64,000 nucleotides of DNA from PALSA-350 sp963834445 (GTDB lineage Bacteria > Acidobacteriota > Terriglobia > Terriglobales > Acidobacteriaceae): assembly GCA_963834445.1 (NCBI GenBank), contig CAWIBU010000009.1:620001-684000 (forward strand), read 5' to 3'. This document shows, piece by piece, positions 44,217 to 52,729 of this stretch (position 1 is its first letter; each line of letters begins with the position of its first letter). The notes below the pieces were generated by a model. That model ran no database searches, was not told the DNA's origin, and saw only the letters and a program-made list of their open reading frames with translations. The position numbers and the translations under genes are program-made.

Positions 44217-44903
44217 CTAAGCCGCTTTCCGGGCGAGCAGACCGATGAGATTCTGGGCGGCAACGGTTGAGGACGCGGGGTTCTGCCCTGTGATCAGACG
44301 GCCATCAACGACTGAAAACGGCTGCCAGTCAGCAACCTTCTCAAAGATCGCTCCCAGCCGCAGCAGTTCGTCCTCTACCAGAAACGGCACAACCTGTGTT
44401 AGTTGCACCGCTTCTTCCTCTCCGTTGGTGAAGCCCGTGACGCGCTTCCCCTTTACCAGCGGCTCACCCTTATAGGTGACATGACGCAGCACGCCTGGGG
44501 AGTGGCACACCAGCGCAATCGGCTTTCCCGAGCTATAGAAGGATTCCAATAAGGCGATCGAGACAGGGCTCTCTGCCAGGTCCCACAGTGGACCGTGTCC
44601 TCCAACATAGAACACCGTGTCGAAGTCGTCTGCGGTCACATCCTCAAGCTTGACCGTGTGGGCAAGGGCCGCCTTGGCCACGTCATCCTGTTTGAATCGT
44701 GACATAGCCGAGGTTTGATTTTCAGGCAGATCGCTCTTGGGGTCGACGGGAGGTTGGCCCCCTTTCGGTGAGGCGAGGGTCAGCTGAACTCCGGCGTCCC
44801 GAAAAACAAAGTAAGGGGCAGCAAACTCTTCAAGCCAAAAGCCTGTCTTGCGGCCCGTGCTACCCAATTGATCGTGGGACGTTAACACCATCAGTATTTT
44901 CAT
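44217..44903 (-). CDS. DJ-1/PfpI-superfamily protein (Hsp31-like)
   Basis: 228 residues from the ATG at 44903 (GGAGAG upstream); the longer frame to 45053 would cover the promoter. The nucleophile elbow PIALVCHSPGVLRHV (Cys about 134) and the acidic residue in KTGFWLEEFAAPYFVFRDAG (Glu about 24-25) match the class-I glutamine-amidotransferase-like chaperone/glyoxalase III group. Such proteins protect against methylglyoxal and oxidative damage. It lies downstream of operator site F, facing the SDR operon from site G. The nature of the reaction here is unproven. Confidence 0.87.
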   Translation of the reverse strand: MKILMVLTSHDQLGSTGRKTGFWLEEFAAPYFVFRDAGVQLTLASPKGGQPPVDPKSDLPENQTSAMSRFKQDDVAKAALAHTVKLEDVTADDFDTVFYVGGHGPLWDLAESPVSIALLESFYSSGKPIALVCHSPGVLRHVTYKGEPLVKGKRVTGFTNGEEEAVQLTQVVPFLVEDELLRLGAIFEKVADWQPFSVVDGRLITGQNPASSTVAAQNLIGLLARKAA

Positions 44904-44961
44904 GTGTGCTCTCCATTTTTCTGCGTCCTTCATTTCCCGATTGAACCGGGGCGCAATGAGG

Positions 44962-45025
44962 CAATCAGAACAAAAGGGAAAGACCTGAACAATTGGACGA
45001 AGGTATCGATAATACCTTGGTATCG
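44962..45025 (-). promoter_or_regulatory. Palindromic operator of the DJ-1/PfpI gene (site F)
   Basis: On the minus strand CCAAGGTATTATCGATACCTT, followed by CGTCCAAT; arms AAGGTAT / ATACCTT are exact. The -10 region 20-21 nt downstream is poorer (TTCTGATTG at 44962-44970). It is back-to-back with site G, 37 bp away, on the opposite strand. Confidence 0.62.
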
Positions 45026-45061
45026 GTTTTCTGGTTACTCGTTGAACTCGCACCTTTAATT

Positions 45062-45123
45062 GATACGAAAGTATCGCCGATACTATCGTCCAATTGCGCG
45101 GCCCGATTGCCTTCTGGCTGAAT
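45062..45123 (+). promoter_or_regulatory. Palindromic operator and extended -10 promoter of the SDR-RidA operon (site G)
   Basis: ACGAAAGTATCG / CCGATACTATCG followed by GTCCAAT, then 21 nt and TGGCTGAAT (45115-45123). The arms carry AGTAT/ATACT instead of GGTAT/ATACC, a compensated change on both sides, which supports recognition as a symmetric site. The SDR start is 138 nt downstream. Confidence 0.68.
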
Positions 45124-45260
45124 GAATTAGTCGACGCGGCTGGCTGACGTGGCTCCTGGCTTCGTCGACGAGCGAAACGCGGTATCTGCTATGGGTAACC
45201 GGAAATTGGCCGAGCTGGTGAAGACGGCTCTGCACAAGCACAAACAAAAGGAAGACCATT

Positions 45261-45983
45261 ATGCGAAACAAAGAAACCGTACTGGTGACCGGCGCCTCGC
45301 AGGGGATCGGAGCCGCCATCGTCGGACTCTTCCTGAGTCGCGGCTATCACGTTGTTGCAACTTCGCGAAGTGCTACGAAAGCAGGCTTTGCACCCTCGCC
45401 GGACCTGGCCGTGGTCGACGGAGACATCGGCAGGGCGGCAACGGCCGAGAACGTCGCGCAGACCGCGATGGCTAAATTCGGCTCAATCAACCATGTCGTC
45501 AATAATGCCGGAATCTTCTCCGCCAAGCCTTTCACGGACTATACCGCGGAGGAATTCCGAGGCTTTGTTTCGACCAATCTTGAAGGGTTTATCTTCATTA
45601 CCCAACGGGCGGTTAAGCAGATGCTGACGCAGGGTACCGGCGGCAGTGTCACTACAATCACATCGTCTTTGACCGAGAACCCGATTGCAGGCGTTAGCGC
45701 TTCGATCCCGATGATCACCAAGGGAGGGCTCGAGGCGGTTACTCTCAGTCTTTCCAGTGAATACGCAAAAAACGGCATTCGCTTCAATGCAGTAGCGCCA
45801 GGTGTTGTCGATACCCCACTTCACAATAAAACTCCGAAGGACTTCATGAAAAGTCTTTCGCCGATGGGCGCGATCAGTGACGCGAAAGACATTGCTGAGG
45901 CGGTTGTCTATTTGACGGAAGCTCGTCACGTGACAGGGGAGGTGCTGCACGTGGACGGCGGTGCGCACGTGGGCCGATGGTAG
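45261..45983 (+). CDS. SDR-family protein lacking the usual catalytic tyrosine
   Basis: 240 residues; AAGGAAG precedes the ATG. Classical Rossmann start VLVTGASQGIGAAI (about 7-20) and NNAGIF. The active-site Ser is present (TITSSLTENP), but at the Tyr of Y-x3-K the sequence is SIPMITKGGLE, so Pro stands where Tyr is expected four residues before the Lys. The same holds for its paralogue at 60334. A normal oxidoreductase reaction is thus doubtful; it might bind NAD(P) or use another residue. It is the first gene of an SDR-RidA-nitronate monooxygenase-hydrolase operon under site G. Confidence 0.85.
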   Translation: MRNKETVLVTGASQGIGAAIVGLFLSRGYHVVATSRSATKAGFAPSPDLAVVDGDIGRAATAENVAQTAMAKFGSINHVVNNAGIFSAKPFTDYTAEEFRGFVSTNLEGFIFITQRAVKQMLTQGTGGSVTTITSSLTENPIAGVSASIPMITKGGLEAVTLSLSSEYAKNGIRFNAVAPGVVDTPLHNKTPKDFMKSLSPMGAISDAKDIAEAVVYLTEARHVTGEVLHVDGGAHVGRW

Positions 45984-46465
45984 TCGATAAAGGTTCTCAG
46001 CCGCGCGGTGCTGATCGTCGGCTGCAAGACCTTGGCATACAGCTCCCTGCCACACCGACACCGTTTGGCAGTTACGTCGAAACAGTGCAGACGGGCAACC
46101 TGCTCTTCTTGAGTGGGATGCTTCCGGTTGTGGACCACAAACCGAAGTACGTCGGCCGGCTCGGAAAGGAACTTGATGTCGAGGCCGGTCGAGATGCGGC
46201 CTACATTGCGGCTTTGAGCGTTCTCGCTGCGGCGAGAGAGCATCTCGGCTCAATCGATCGAGTGACTCGTGTCGTCCGTCTCGCCGTGTACATTGCAACC
46301 TTCGGTGATTTCTACGAACAGCCCAGGGTAGCGGACGCCGTCTCGGATCTGTTTCAAGATGTCTTTGGCATCGAGAAGTCATCGGTTCGGGTGATCGTCG
46401 GCGTGGCGAGCCTTCCGCTCGGCGTGCCCATCGAACTCGATGTAATCTTAGAAGTCGATTCGTAG
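45977..46465 (+). CDS. RidA/YjgF-family protein
   Basis: 162 residues. The ATG at 45977 overlaps the SDR stop by 7 nt. Typical RidA features: GNLLFLSGMLPVVDHKP, VEAGRDAAYIAALSVLAAAR, VTRVVRLAVYIATFGDF and the C-terminal SSVRVIVGVASLPLGVPIEL with the conserved Arg needed for enamine/imine deamination. Members hydrolyse reactive enamines/imines or act in catabolic pathways. Coupling to the SDR gene suggests that both act on the same metabolite. The length is slightly above the classical 128 residues, as in the Rid-like subgroup with an N-terminal extension. Confidence 0.9.
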   Translation: MVVDKGSQPRGADRRLQDLGIQLPATPTPFGSYVETVQTGNLLFLSGMLPVVDHKPKYVGRLGKELDVEAGRDAAYIAALSVLAAAREHLGSIDRVTRVVRLAVYIATFGDFYEQPRVADAVSDLFQDVFGIEKSSVRVIVGVASLPLGVPIELDVILEVDS

Positions 46466-46518
46466 CCGACAACCATAGACGTTATGCAACCCCTGGCTAT
46501 TACCCGCGGAGGCTGGCA

Positions 46519-47664
46519 GTGCAAAAAGAGTCCATCTGTTCGTCCGCGCCATGGAGCAAGACTCGCGTTTCTTCCATCCTGGGAATTGAGTACCCAATTA
46601 TTCAAGGCCCCCTGGGTGGTCTGTCGACGCAGAGACTAACAGCGACGGTCTCGAATTTTGGCGGCCTCGGCTCCTTCGGGGCGCATGGCCTGCCCCCCTC
46701 TGCAATCAACGACGTCATCGCCGAGATCCGTGAACTCACTACCAGGCCTTTCGCGATGAATTTGTGGGTCTCGACGGAGGATGAGGGCGCACGCGCTTCC
46801 GGCAGGGAGGAGTTTGCGCGCAGCCTTAAGCACATTGCCGGACATATCGAGGCATTGGGCGCACCGCTTCCAGACTATAAGCCCTATGTTCCGGTCCGGT
46901 TTGAAGATCAGGTACGCGTGCTGCTCGATGCAAAGGTCCCTGTCTTCAGCTTCATCGCCGGAGTACCGCCGAAAGAGATCCTCGACGAATGCCGTACCCA
47001 GGGAATCCTTACGATTGGTACTGCAACAACAGCAGCCGAAGCCACGGTTCTGGACCAGGCAGGAGTCAACCTGATTGTCGCGTCTGGCTTTGAAGCGGGC
47101 GGCCATCGTGGCTCTTTTCTGCTGGCCGCTGAAGACTCCCTGACCGGAATATTTTCGCTCACGCCTCAAGTCGTAGATGTTGTTTCGGCGCCGGTAGTGG
47201 CCGCGGGAGGTATCGCCGATGCGCGCGGAGTCGTCGCTTCTTTTGCCCTCGGGGCCAAAGGCGTACAAATGGGCACAGCCTTTCTGGCGAGTGACGATTC
47301 CGGTGCGAATGTCTATCACCGCAATGCGCTACTCACCGGAAAAGCTCAGAGAACTTCTTTGACCAGGGGCTTTACCGGACGACTCGCTCGCGGAGTTCAT
47401 AACCAGTTGATCGAGGAACTAAATCGCCCCGGAGTGGAGATCCTTCCTTATCCACTGCAGCGCACGCTGGTGAGAAACCTCGCTATTCCTGCGGCAAGAG
47501 CCGGCAGAGCAGAGCTGCTCCAACTGTGGGCGGGACAAAGTGCAGGCCTTGTCCGGGAGAGGGATGCGAAGACGCTGCTGCAGACATTGATATCCGAGGT
47601 CTCCGCGGTTGCCGGGCTGGTGCTTGATTGGAATCGCGAAAGGCGATGCAAAGCGTGGCGTTAG
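46519..47664 (+). CDS. Nitronate monooxygenase (2-nitropropane dioxygenase-like)
   Basis: 381 residues starting at a GTG with GGAGG 7 nt upstream. FMN-dependent TIM-barrel enzyme. Conserved parts: YPIIQGPLGGLSTQRLTATV, GTATTAAEATVLDQAGVNLI and VASGFEAGGHRG, where the His is the probable catalytic base, then VVAAGGIADARGVVASFALG and VQMGTAFLASDDSG. It oxidises alkyl nitronates such as propionate-3-nitronate, a toxic compound. It lies 53 nt after the RidA gene in the operon driven from site G and fits the detoxification theme. Confidence 0.92.
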   Translation: MQKESICSSAPWSKTRVSSILGIEYPIIQGPLGGLSTQRLTATVSNFGGLGSFGAHGLPPSAINDVIAEIRELTTRPFAMNLWVSTEDEGARASGREEFARSLKHIAGHIEALGAPLPDYKPYVPVRFEDQVRVLLDAKVPVFSFIAGVPPKEILDECRTQGILTIGTATTAAEATVLDQAGVNLIVASGFEAGGHRGSFLLAAEDSLTGIFSLTPQVVDVVSAPVVAAGGIADARGVVASFALGAKGVQMGTAFLASDDSGANVYHRNALLTGKAQRTSLTRGFTGRLARGVHNQLIEELNRPGVEILPYPLQRTLVRNLAIPAARAGRAELLQLWAGQSAGLVRERDAKTLLQTLISEVSAVAGLVLDWNRERRCKAWR

Positions 47665-47816
47665 CGCAAAACTACCTCGGTTGAGCGCATCGCCGTCCGT
47701 TACGGGTCGAGCATCCGCATTTCTGGTTTGCAAGAAAGGATTTGTTCAATATGACGATGCCGTCAGGGGTGCTCGCCACCAACACGGGCCTTGATGCCCA
47801 GAACGGGGAAAATACC

Positions 47817-48704
47817 ATGGGGAAGCAGATCTTTTACCGCACAGTGGAAGTCAACGGACTTTCTGTCTTTTACCGGGAAGCGGGCCCGAAAGACGCTCCC
47901 GTGCTCCTCTTACTGCACGGTCTTCCCTCGTCGTCACGCATGTTTCAGCCGCTACTGACACGGCTTGCAGACAACTACCATCTGATTGCCCCAGATTATC
48001 CCGGCTACGGACATAGCGACTGGCCCGACCCGAAGCAATTTGATTACACCTTTGACCAGATCGCCTCCGTGATGAATGCCTTTACGCAAGCGCTGGGCTT
48101 GTCGCATTACACGCTTTATATGCAGGACTACGGTGGGCCGGTGGGTTTCCGCATGGTGTTGGCACACCCCGAGCGAGTGCAAGCCCTCATCATCCAGGAT
48201 GCGGTGGCGCACAATGAGGGGCTTGGGGAGAACTGGGCAGCGAGGCGAGCATTCTGGGCGGATCGAGCCGCACATGAAGAGCCGTTGCGCGTGAATCTGC
48301 TGTCGCTCGCAACCACCAGGACACGCCATATCGGAGATGATCCGAACATTGAACTCTACGACCCGGATCTTTGGATCGATGAGTACGCATTTCTGAACTC
48401 TCCGGGGCAGGCACAGATTCAAAGCGATCTCTTCTATGACTACCGCACGAATGTCGATGCTTATCCGACGTGGCAGGCATGGATGCAGAAGACGCAGCCG
48501 CCGCTGCTTGTGATTTGGGGGGAGCACGATCTGTCCTTCGATCCAGGTGAGCCAGAGCGCTATCGCCTGGATGTGCCAAAGGCGGAAATACATGTCCTCG
48601 ATGCTGGTCATTTCGCACTTGATACAAAAGCAGACGAGATCGCCGCGATGGTGCGCCAGTTCGTATCAGCAGACGTTATTCGCGCAAATCTAGACAAGAA
48701 GTAG
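47817..48704 (+). CDS. Alpha/beta hydrolase, haloalkane dehalogenase/epoxide hydrolase-like
   Basis: 295 residues from the ATG at 47817 (GGGGAA upstream); the longer frame from 47742 has no family similarity. Oxyanion region LLHGLPSSSRMF. The nucleophile elbow is YMQDYGGPVGFRM, with Asp instead of Ser as in haloalkane dehalogenases and epoxide hydrolases; acid Asp in VIWGEHDLSFDPG; His in VLDAGHFALDTKADE. It likely hydrolyses an epoxide or halide via an alkyl-enzyme ester. It is the last gene of the SDR-RidA-nitronate monooxygenase run, 152 nt after the previous stop, so it may have its own promoter. Confidence 0.88.
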   Translation: MGKQIFYRTVEVNGLSVFYREAGPKDAPVLLLLHGLPSSSRMFQPLLTRLADNYHLIAPDYPGYGHSDWPDPKQFDYTFDQIASVMNAFTQALGLSHYTLYMQDYGGPVGFRMVLAHPERVQALIIQDAVAHNEGLGENWAARRAFWADRAAHEEPLRVNLLSLATTRTRHIGDDPNIELYDPDLWIDEYAFLNSPGQAQIQSDLFYDYRTNVDAYPTWQAWMQKTQPPLLVIWGEHDLSFDPGEPERYRLDVPKAEIHVLDAGHFALDTKADEIAAMVRQFVSADVIRANLDKK

Positions 48705-49199
48705 CTCGAACGACCACCCACCCACCCACAAAAACCTGCCCCGCGCTCCCGACGTCGCTGGCAACAGTGCTTCCTGCGCATCACAAGAACTTCCCGGCAA
48801 ATAAATAGCAAGGATTTCGTCTTTACGTCGTAAGTATAGGTAATGCTCCGGGGTCAACCGCTTGCGCGGACATCGTGGAGTCAAGAGTAGTCGGTCAGAC
48901 AGTGTCAGCCGGTGGCCTGGGCCTCACTGAAGTGGCGGCTCGGCAGATCGACCTGAACGTGGCCGGCTTGCGAATTGTCTAGAGCGCGGTTCATCGGCCC
49001 AATCTCGAGCGAGATGTAAGTCTCGCCCGGTTTTCGGGTAGAATTACCCGCATAATCCCAGTTACTTTCCCATTACCGTGGGTGCCCCATATTCCCGTCA
49101 GGCGTTCGATCATTCCTTTGTTTTCCGGCCCGCATAATTCGAGGTGCGAATCAAGTCGGGTCAGGCACGTTGCACGATATCCATAGGAGAAGAAAGGCC
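48705..49199. other. Intergenic stretch upstream of the MEDS/kinase operon
   Basis: About 495 nt without a supported gene. A run of four CCCA-type units occurs at 48713-48729. A short frame at about 48870-48981 (plus strand) reads protein-like but has no start. No copy of the palindromic operator was found, so the kinase operon is probably not under the shared promoter. AGGAGAAGAAAGG just before 49200 is the ribosome-binding site. Confidence 0.45.
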
Positions 49200-49853
49200 A
49201 TGAAAATCGCCGCAACGCCCATCTCCCTAGCCGGCTCCCATCTCGGCGAAACGCGTCACGTGTGCGCGTTTTTTAACAACGAAGAGGAAGAATATCGGAC
49301 CCTGCTCCCGTTCATCAAGGACGGGTTGAAATCCGGTGACAAAGCCGTTCACGTCCTGAACCCGGAGCAACGTCAGGACCACCTGCGGCGACTGACTGCC
49401 GCGGGGATCGACCCGGCGGCCGCGCAACAGAGCGGGCAGCTCGAGCTGCGGACGAACACCGAAGTCTATCTTCCAGATGGCCGCTTCGATCAGGATCGGA
49501 TGCTGGAGTTGTTTGAGCAACTGGCCAGCGGAAACGCCCAGGGAGGCTTTCCTCTGAGCCGCATTTGTTGTCGTATGGACTGGGCGGTTGAAGATCGATC
49601 TCATGTCGATGACGTCATTGAGTTCGAGTCGCGCGTCAATAACGTGTGGCTTCATCATGACGACGCGGTCATCTGTACGTACCATCTCGGTCGCTTTGGG
49701 GGTGACGCAGTGATTGACATTATGCGAACCCATCCCATGGTCATTATCGGCGGCATCCTTCAGCAGAATCCTTTCTTCGTACCGCCGGATGAGTTCCTGC
49801 AGGAGTTTCGCCAAAGGCGAGCTGGTCGAAGCAGCTTGCCTTCAACGGCCTGA
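49200..49853 (+). CDS. MEDS-domain sensor protein (DcmR-like)
   Basis: 217 residues from the ATG at 49200; 49170 is in frame but has a poor ribosome-binding site. The sequence HVCAFFNNEEEEYRTLLPFI, then KDGLKSGDKAVHVLNP, WAVEDRSHVDDVIEFESRVN and VICTYHLGRFGGDAVIDIMR is typical of the MEDS domain known from DcmR and other methylotroph/methanogen sensors and often linked to histidine kinases. There is no helix-turn-helix or kinase domain of its own. The next gene, a PAS histidine kinase, starts 3 nt after its stop, so it probably provides input sensing for that kinase. The ligand is unknown. Confidence 0.85.
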   Translation: MKIAATPISLAGSHLGETRHVCAFFNNEEEEYRTLLPFIKDGLKSGDKAVHVLNPEQRQDHLRRLTAAGIDPAAAQQSGQLELRTNTEVYLPDGRFDQDRMLELFEQLASGNAQGGFPLSRICCRMDWAVEDRSHVDDVIEFESRVNNVWLHHDDAVICTYHLGRFGGDAVIDIMRTHPMVIIGGILQQNPFFVPPDEFLQEFRQRRAGRSSLPSTA

Positions 49854-49856
49854 GAT

Positions 49857-51614
49857 ATGGACGTGCAACGCAGAGATCCTGAAGAGGAAATCAAGCGCCT
49901 TCAGCGCTGCCTGAATGATCTGATTAGCGTACTCGCTCTACCCGCGACGTGGAGCGGCGGTGAGCCATCCCGGATTGTTCCTACCTTGCTCGACGCCCTG
50001 CTGCGTATGCTCCGGCTGGATTTCGTCTATGCGCGCTTGACAGAAACGGATGGTAAGGCGCCACTCGAGATGGCTCGGTTCGCTCCGTCGCAAGAATCCA
50101 TAACCCACCCGCATGAGCTCGGCGTGTTACTTGAACAATGCTTGGGCGCCGAGCCTCAGAAATGGCCCCCGCTGCTGCGGAACCACCTGGGAGACCGCGA
50201 CATTTCAATTGTGCCCCTGAGACTCGGGCTGCAGAGCGAAATTGGCGTGATCGTGGCCGGGGCAGAGCGAGAGGACTTTCCCCAGCAAACCGAAAGACTG
50301 ATTCTGGGCGTGGCTGCGAATCAGGCGTCCATCGGGTTGCAGGAAGCACGACTCCGCAGCGAACAGAGACGGGTCGCGAGCGAACTCGACAGGCGCGTCG
50401 CGCAGCGAACTTCAGAACTTGCCGCGGCCAACGAAGAGCTGCGCAAGGAAATCGGCAGTCGCCAGCACGCCGAGGAAGGTCTTAGAACCAGCGAAGAAAT
50501 GCATCGTGTGATCGTGGAAACGGCCAACGACGCAGTGATCAGCATGGATGAAAGCGGCGCTATCCTCCTTGCCAATCCCGCCACGAGCCGCACTTTTGGC
50601 TACGACCCGGTCGAACTTATCGGTAAACCGATGACCGTGCTCATGCCCGTAATGGCGGGGAAACGGCATGAGATGGGGTTCAAACGCTATCTGGAGACCG
50701 GAAAGCGCAACCTCAACTGGCAGGGCGTAGAGGTGACCGCTCAACGCAAGAATGGCCAGGAGTTCCCGGCGGAAGTCTCGTTTGGAGAACTAAGGAGCGA
50801 TGGGCATAAAATATTTACTGGCTTCATCCGCGATGTCAGTGAACGAAAGCAGGCTGAAGAGCGGATCCGCGTGAGCGAGCGTAATCTACAGACCGCTCAG
50901 GCGGAGCTTGCGCGGGTTTCGCGGCTCACCACTATGGGAGAACTGGCGGCGTCGATAGCCCATGAAGTCAATCAACCTCTGACCGCGGTCATCAATAATG
51001 GCAGCGCGTGCTTGCGACTGCTCGCCAATCATAGCCTTCAACCCGAGGTACTGCGTGGAGCCCTCGAAGGGATCATCGCCGATGGTACCCGGGCAAGCGC
51101 CGTTCTGGCTCGGATCCGCGCATTCATAAAAAAGGGACCCGCTGAAAAGAGCGAATTGGATATCAACGAAGTGATTCATGAGGTGCTCGCCCTGGCTGAC
51201 CGCGAACTTTATGAAAATCAGGTAACACCTGACCACCAGTTAAGAACAGATCTCCCGTCCGTGCTGGCTGATCGCGTCCAGTTGCAGCAAGTCCTGTTGA
51301 ATCTGGTCATGAACGGTATCGAGGCCATGGCCGCAGTAACAGATCGACCTCGTTCACTTCGGGTACGATCTCGGGTCGACGAATCCGGGGACGTGCTAAC
51401 CGCGGTAAGCGACTCCGGCACTGGCCTTGGTTCAGAGTCGGGGCAAGTCTTCAATCCCTTCTTTACAACCAAAGCGAATGGTTTGGGGATGGGTTTGTCA
51501 ATCAGCCGCTCACTTGTAGAAAGCCACGGCGGCCGACTCTGGGCTGCGCCCAACTCTCCTCATGGGGCTGTGTTTTCTTTCACGCTGCCAGCGGCCGGGG
51601 GGAGCCCTTCATGA
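49857..51614 (+). CDS. PAS-domain sensor histidine kinase, FixL-like
   Basis: 585 residues, no membrane segments. N-terminal GAF-like region about 15-155, coiled coil about 160-205, PAS about 210-325 (SMDESGAILLANPATSRTFG), phospho-His near 369 in ASIAHEVNQPLTAVINNG, ATPase about 460-580 (NLVMNGIEAM, DSGTGLGS, GLGMGLSISRSL). It lies between the MEDS gene (3-nt gap) and a FixJ regulator whose start overlaps its stop by 4 nt, so MEDS protein, kinase and regulator form one signalling unit. The PAS domain shows no clear haem-ligand His, but this cannot be decided by eye. Confidence 0.92.
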   Translation: MDVQRRDPEEEIKRLQRCLNDLISVLALPATWSGGEPSRIVPTLLDALLRMLRLDFVYARLTETDGKAPLEMARFAPSQESITHPHELGVLLEQCLGAEPQKWPPLLRNHLGDRDISIVPLRLGLQSEIGVIVAGAEREDFPQQTERLILGVAANQASIGLQEARLRSEQRRVASELDRRVAQRTSELAAANEELRKEIGSRQHAEEGLRTSEEMHRVIVETANDAVISMDESGAILLANPATSRTFGYDPVELIGKPMTVLMPVMAGKRHEMGFKRYLETGKRNLNWQGVEVTAQRKNGQEFPAEVSFGELRSDGHKIFTGFIRDVSERKQAEERIRVSERNLQTAQAELARVSRLTTMGELAASIAHEVNQPLTAVINNGSACLRLLANHSLQPEVLRGALEGIIADGTRASAVLARIRAFIKKGPAEKSELDINEVIHEVLALADRELYENQVTPDHQLRTDLPSVLADRVQLQQVLLNLVMNGIEAMAAVTDRPRSLRVRSRVDESGDVLTAVSDSGTGLGSESGQVFNPFFTTKANGLGMGLSISRSLVESHGGRLWAAPNSPHGAVFSFTLPAAGGSPS

Positions 51615-52237
51615 CAGGTGCTCCCATCGTCTTCGTCGTCGATGACGATCCCTCAGTACGTTCTTCGCTCAAGTTTCTCTTAAGCACGGTGGGTCTTCAC
51701 GTGGAGACCTTCGAATCGTCGGATGCCTTCCTGCACAAGAAACCGTCAGATGCGCCTGGCTGTCTTGTGCTCGACGTCAGACTTCCCGGATTGAGTGGGC
51801 TCGATTTTCAGCGCGAGCTCACAGCGAGAAACGCTCGTATTCCGATCATCTTTCTCACCGGCCACGGCGACATCCCCATGAGTGTCCGCGCCATGAAAGC
51901 GGGAGCAATCGAATTTCTCACCAAGCCATTCCGCGACCAGGATCTGCTGGACGCTGTTCGCGTCGCACTGGAGCGAGACCGCGCCCGGCGTGAACAGGAA
52001 AAGGAAATCATGATCATCCAAAAGCGCTTTGACTCATTGACTTCGCGCGAGCAAGAGGTGATTTCCATGGTCGTCTCAGGCATGCTCAATAAGCAAATTG
52101 CAGACCGGCTTGGAACGGCCGAGAGCACCGTAAAAGTCCAGCGCAGTCGGGCAATCGAAAAGATGCACGCCGAATCTCTGGTTGATCTCGTGCGCATGAT
52201 CGAGAAGCTGAACGGTCTCTCGGGAAAATCCCAATAA
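51611..52237 (+). CDS. FixJ-family response regulator of the MEDS/PAS kinase
   Basis: 208 residues; ATGA overlap with the kinase stop. Complete receiver: VFVVDDDPSVRSSL, phospho-Asp in CLVLDVRLPGLSGLDFQ, FLTGHGDIPM, FLTKPF. The helix-turn-helix is LTSREQEVISMVVSGMLNKQ and IADRLGTAESTVKVQRSRAI. The recognition helix (AESTVKVQRSRAIEKM) differs from the SEITVKAHRG type of the regulators at 30562, 37851 and 52982, so it may read another site. A hairpin follows the stop codon. Confidence 0.93.
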   Translation: MTGAPIVFVVDDDPSVRSSLKFLLSTVGLHVETFESSDAFLHKKPSDAPGCLVLDVRLPGLSGLDFQRELTARNARIPIIFLTGHGDIPMSVRAMKAGAIEFLTKPFRDQDLLDAVRVALERDRARREQEKEIMIIQKRFDSLTSREQEVISMVVSGMLNKQIADRLGTAESTVKVQRSRAIEKMHAESLVDLVRMIEKLNGLSGKSQ

Positions 52238-52266
52238 GCGAAAGCTTATTCGCATACTCCTTTTTT
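52233..52266 (+). terminator. Hairpin with trailing T-run after the FixJ gene
   Basis: AATAAGC / GCTTATT form a perfect 7-bp stem with a GAAA loop (52233-52250). A T6 run starts only 10 nt later at 52261. It is AU-rich and the T-run is displaced, so it may be a weak terminator or an mRNA-stabilising element. The stop codon lies inside the stem. Confidence 0.4.
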
Positions 52267-52339
52267 AGATACCAGGTATCCCAACATCCAATTGATCCCT
52301 TTTCCGTCCAGAGTTAACTTACGGTCAGTGGGGGGGCAA

Positions 52340-52729
52340 ATGACTATGGATTTGATCTCGGTCGTTGACGACGATGAGTCCATTCGCAGGACCACCACAT
52401 TTCTCATCGAGTCCTTCGGCTTTCGAGCGGCCGCCTATGAGTCTGCCGAACATTTCCTGACGTCCGGCTACCTGCTTGACACTTCGTGTCTCATCATCGA
52501 CCTTCAAATGCCCGGCATGGATGGACTCGAGCTTCAGCGGGAACTGGCAGCCGGGGGGCATCATATCCCGATCATTTTCATCACTGCTTACGACAATAAA
52601 GCTTCACGCCGGCAAGCGATGCAGGCTGGTGCTGTTGCATTCATGGGCAAGCCTTTTAGCGACGGCCACTTACTCGAAACCGTCCGAGCAGCTTTACGTC
52701 ACGATGACGGCGAAGCGCAGTCAAAGTGA
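52340..52729 (+). CDS. Stand-alone receiver-domain protein (CheY-like)
   Basis: 129 residues; a GGGGGGG tract sits before the ATG at 52340, while the longer frame from a TTG at 52292 is unlikely. Receiver residues are complete: ISVVDDDESIRRTT, phospho-Asp in CLIIDLQMPGMDGLELQ, FITAYDNKAS and FMGKPFSDG. There is no output domain. It resembles the lone receiver at 38562, and both may sit in a phosphorelay with the kinases in this region. Just upstream is a short palindrome GATACC-A-GGTATC (52268-52280) followed by ATCCAAT, a possible variant of the shared operator. Confidence 0.9.
   Translation: MTMDLISVVDDDESIRRTTTFLIESFGFRAAAYESAEHFLTSGYLLDTSCLIIDLQMPGMDGLELQRELAAGGHHIPIIFITAYDNKASRRQAMQAGAVAFMGKPFSDGHLLETVRAALRHDDGEAQSK

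Noticed and set aside
48713..48729. CCCA-type tandem repeat after the hydrolase gene
   Set aside because: Only four short units in a non-coding spacer; no known function.
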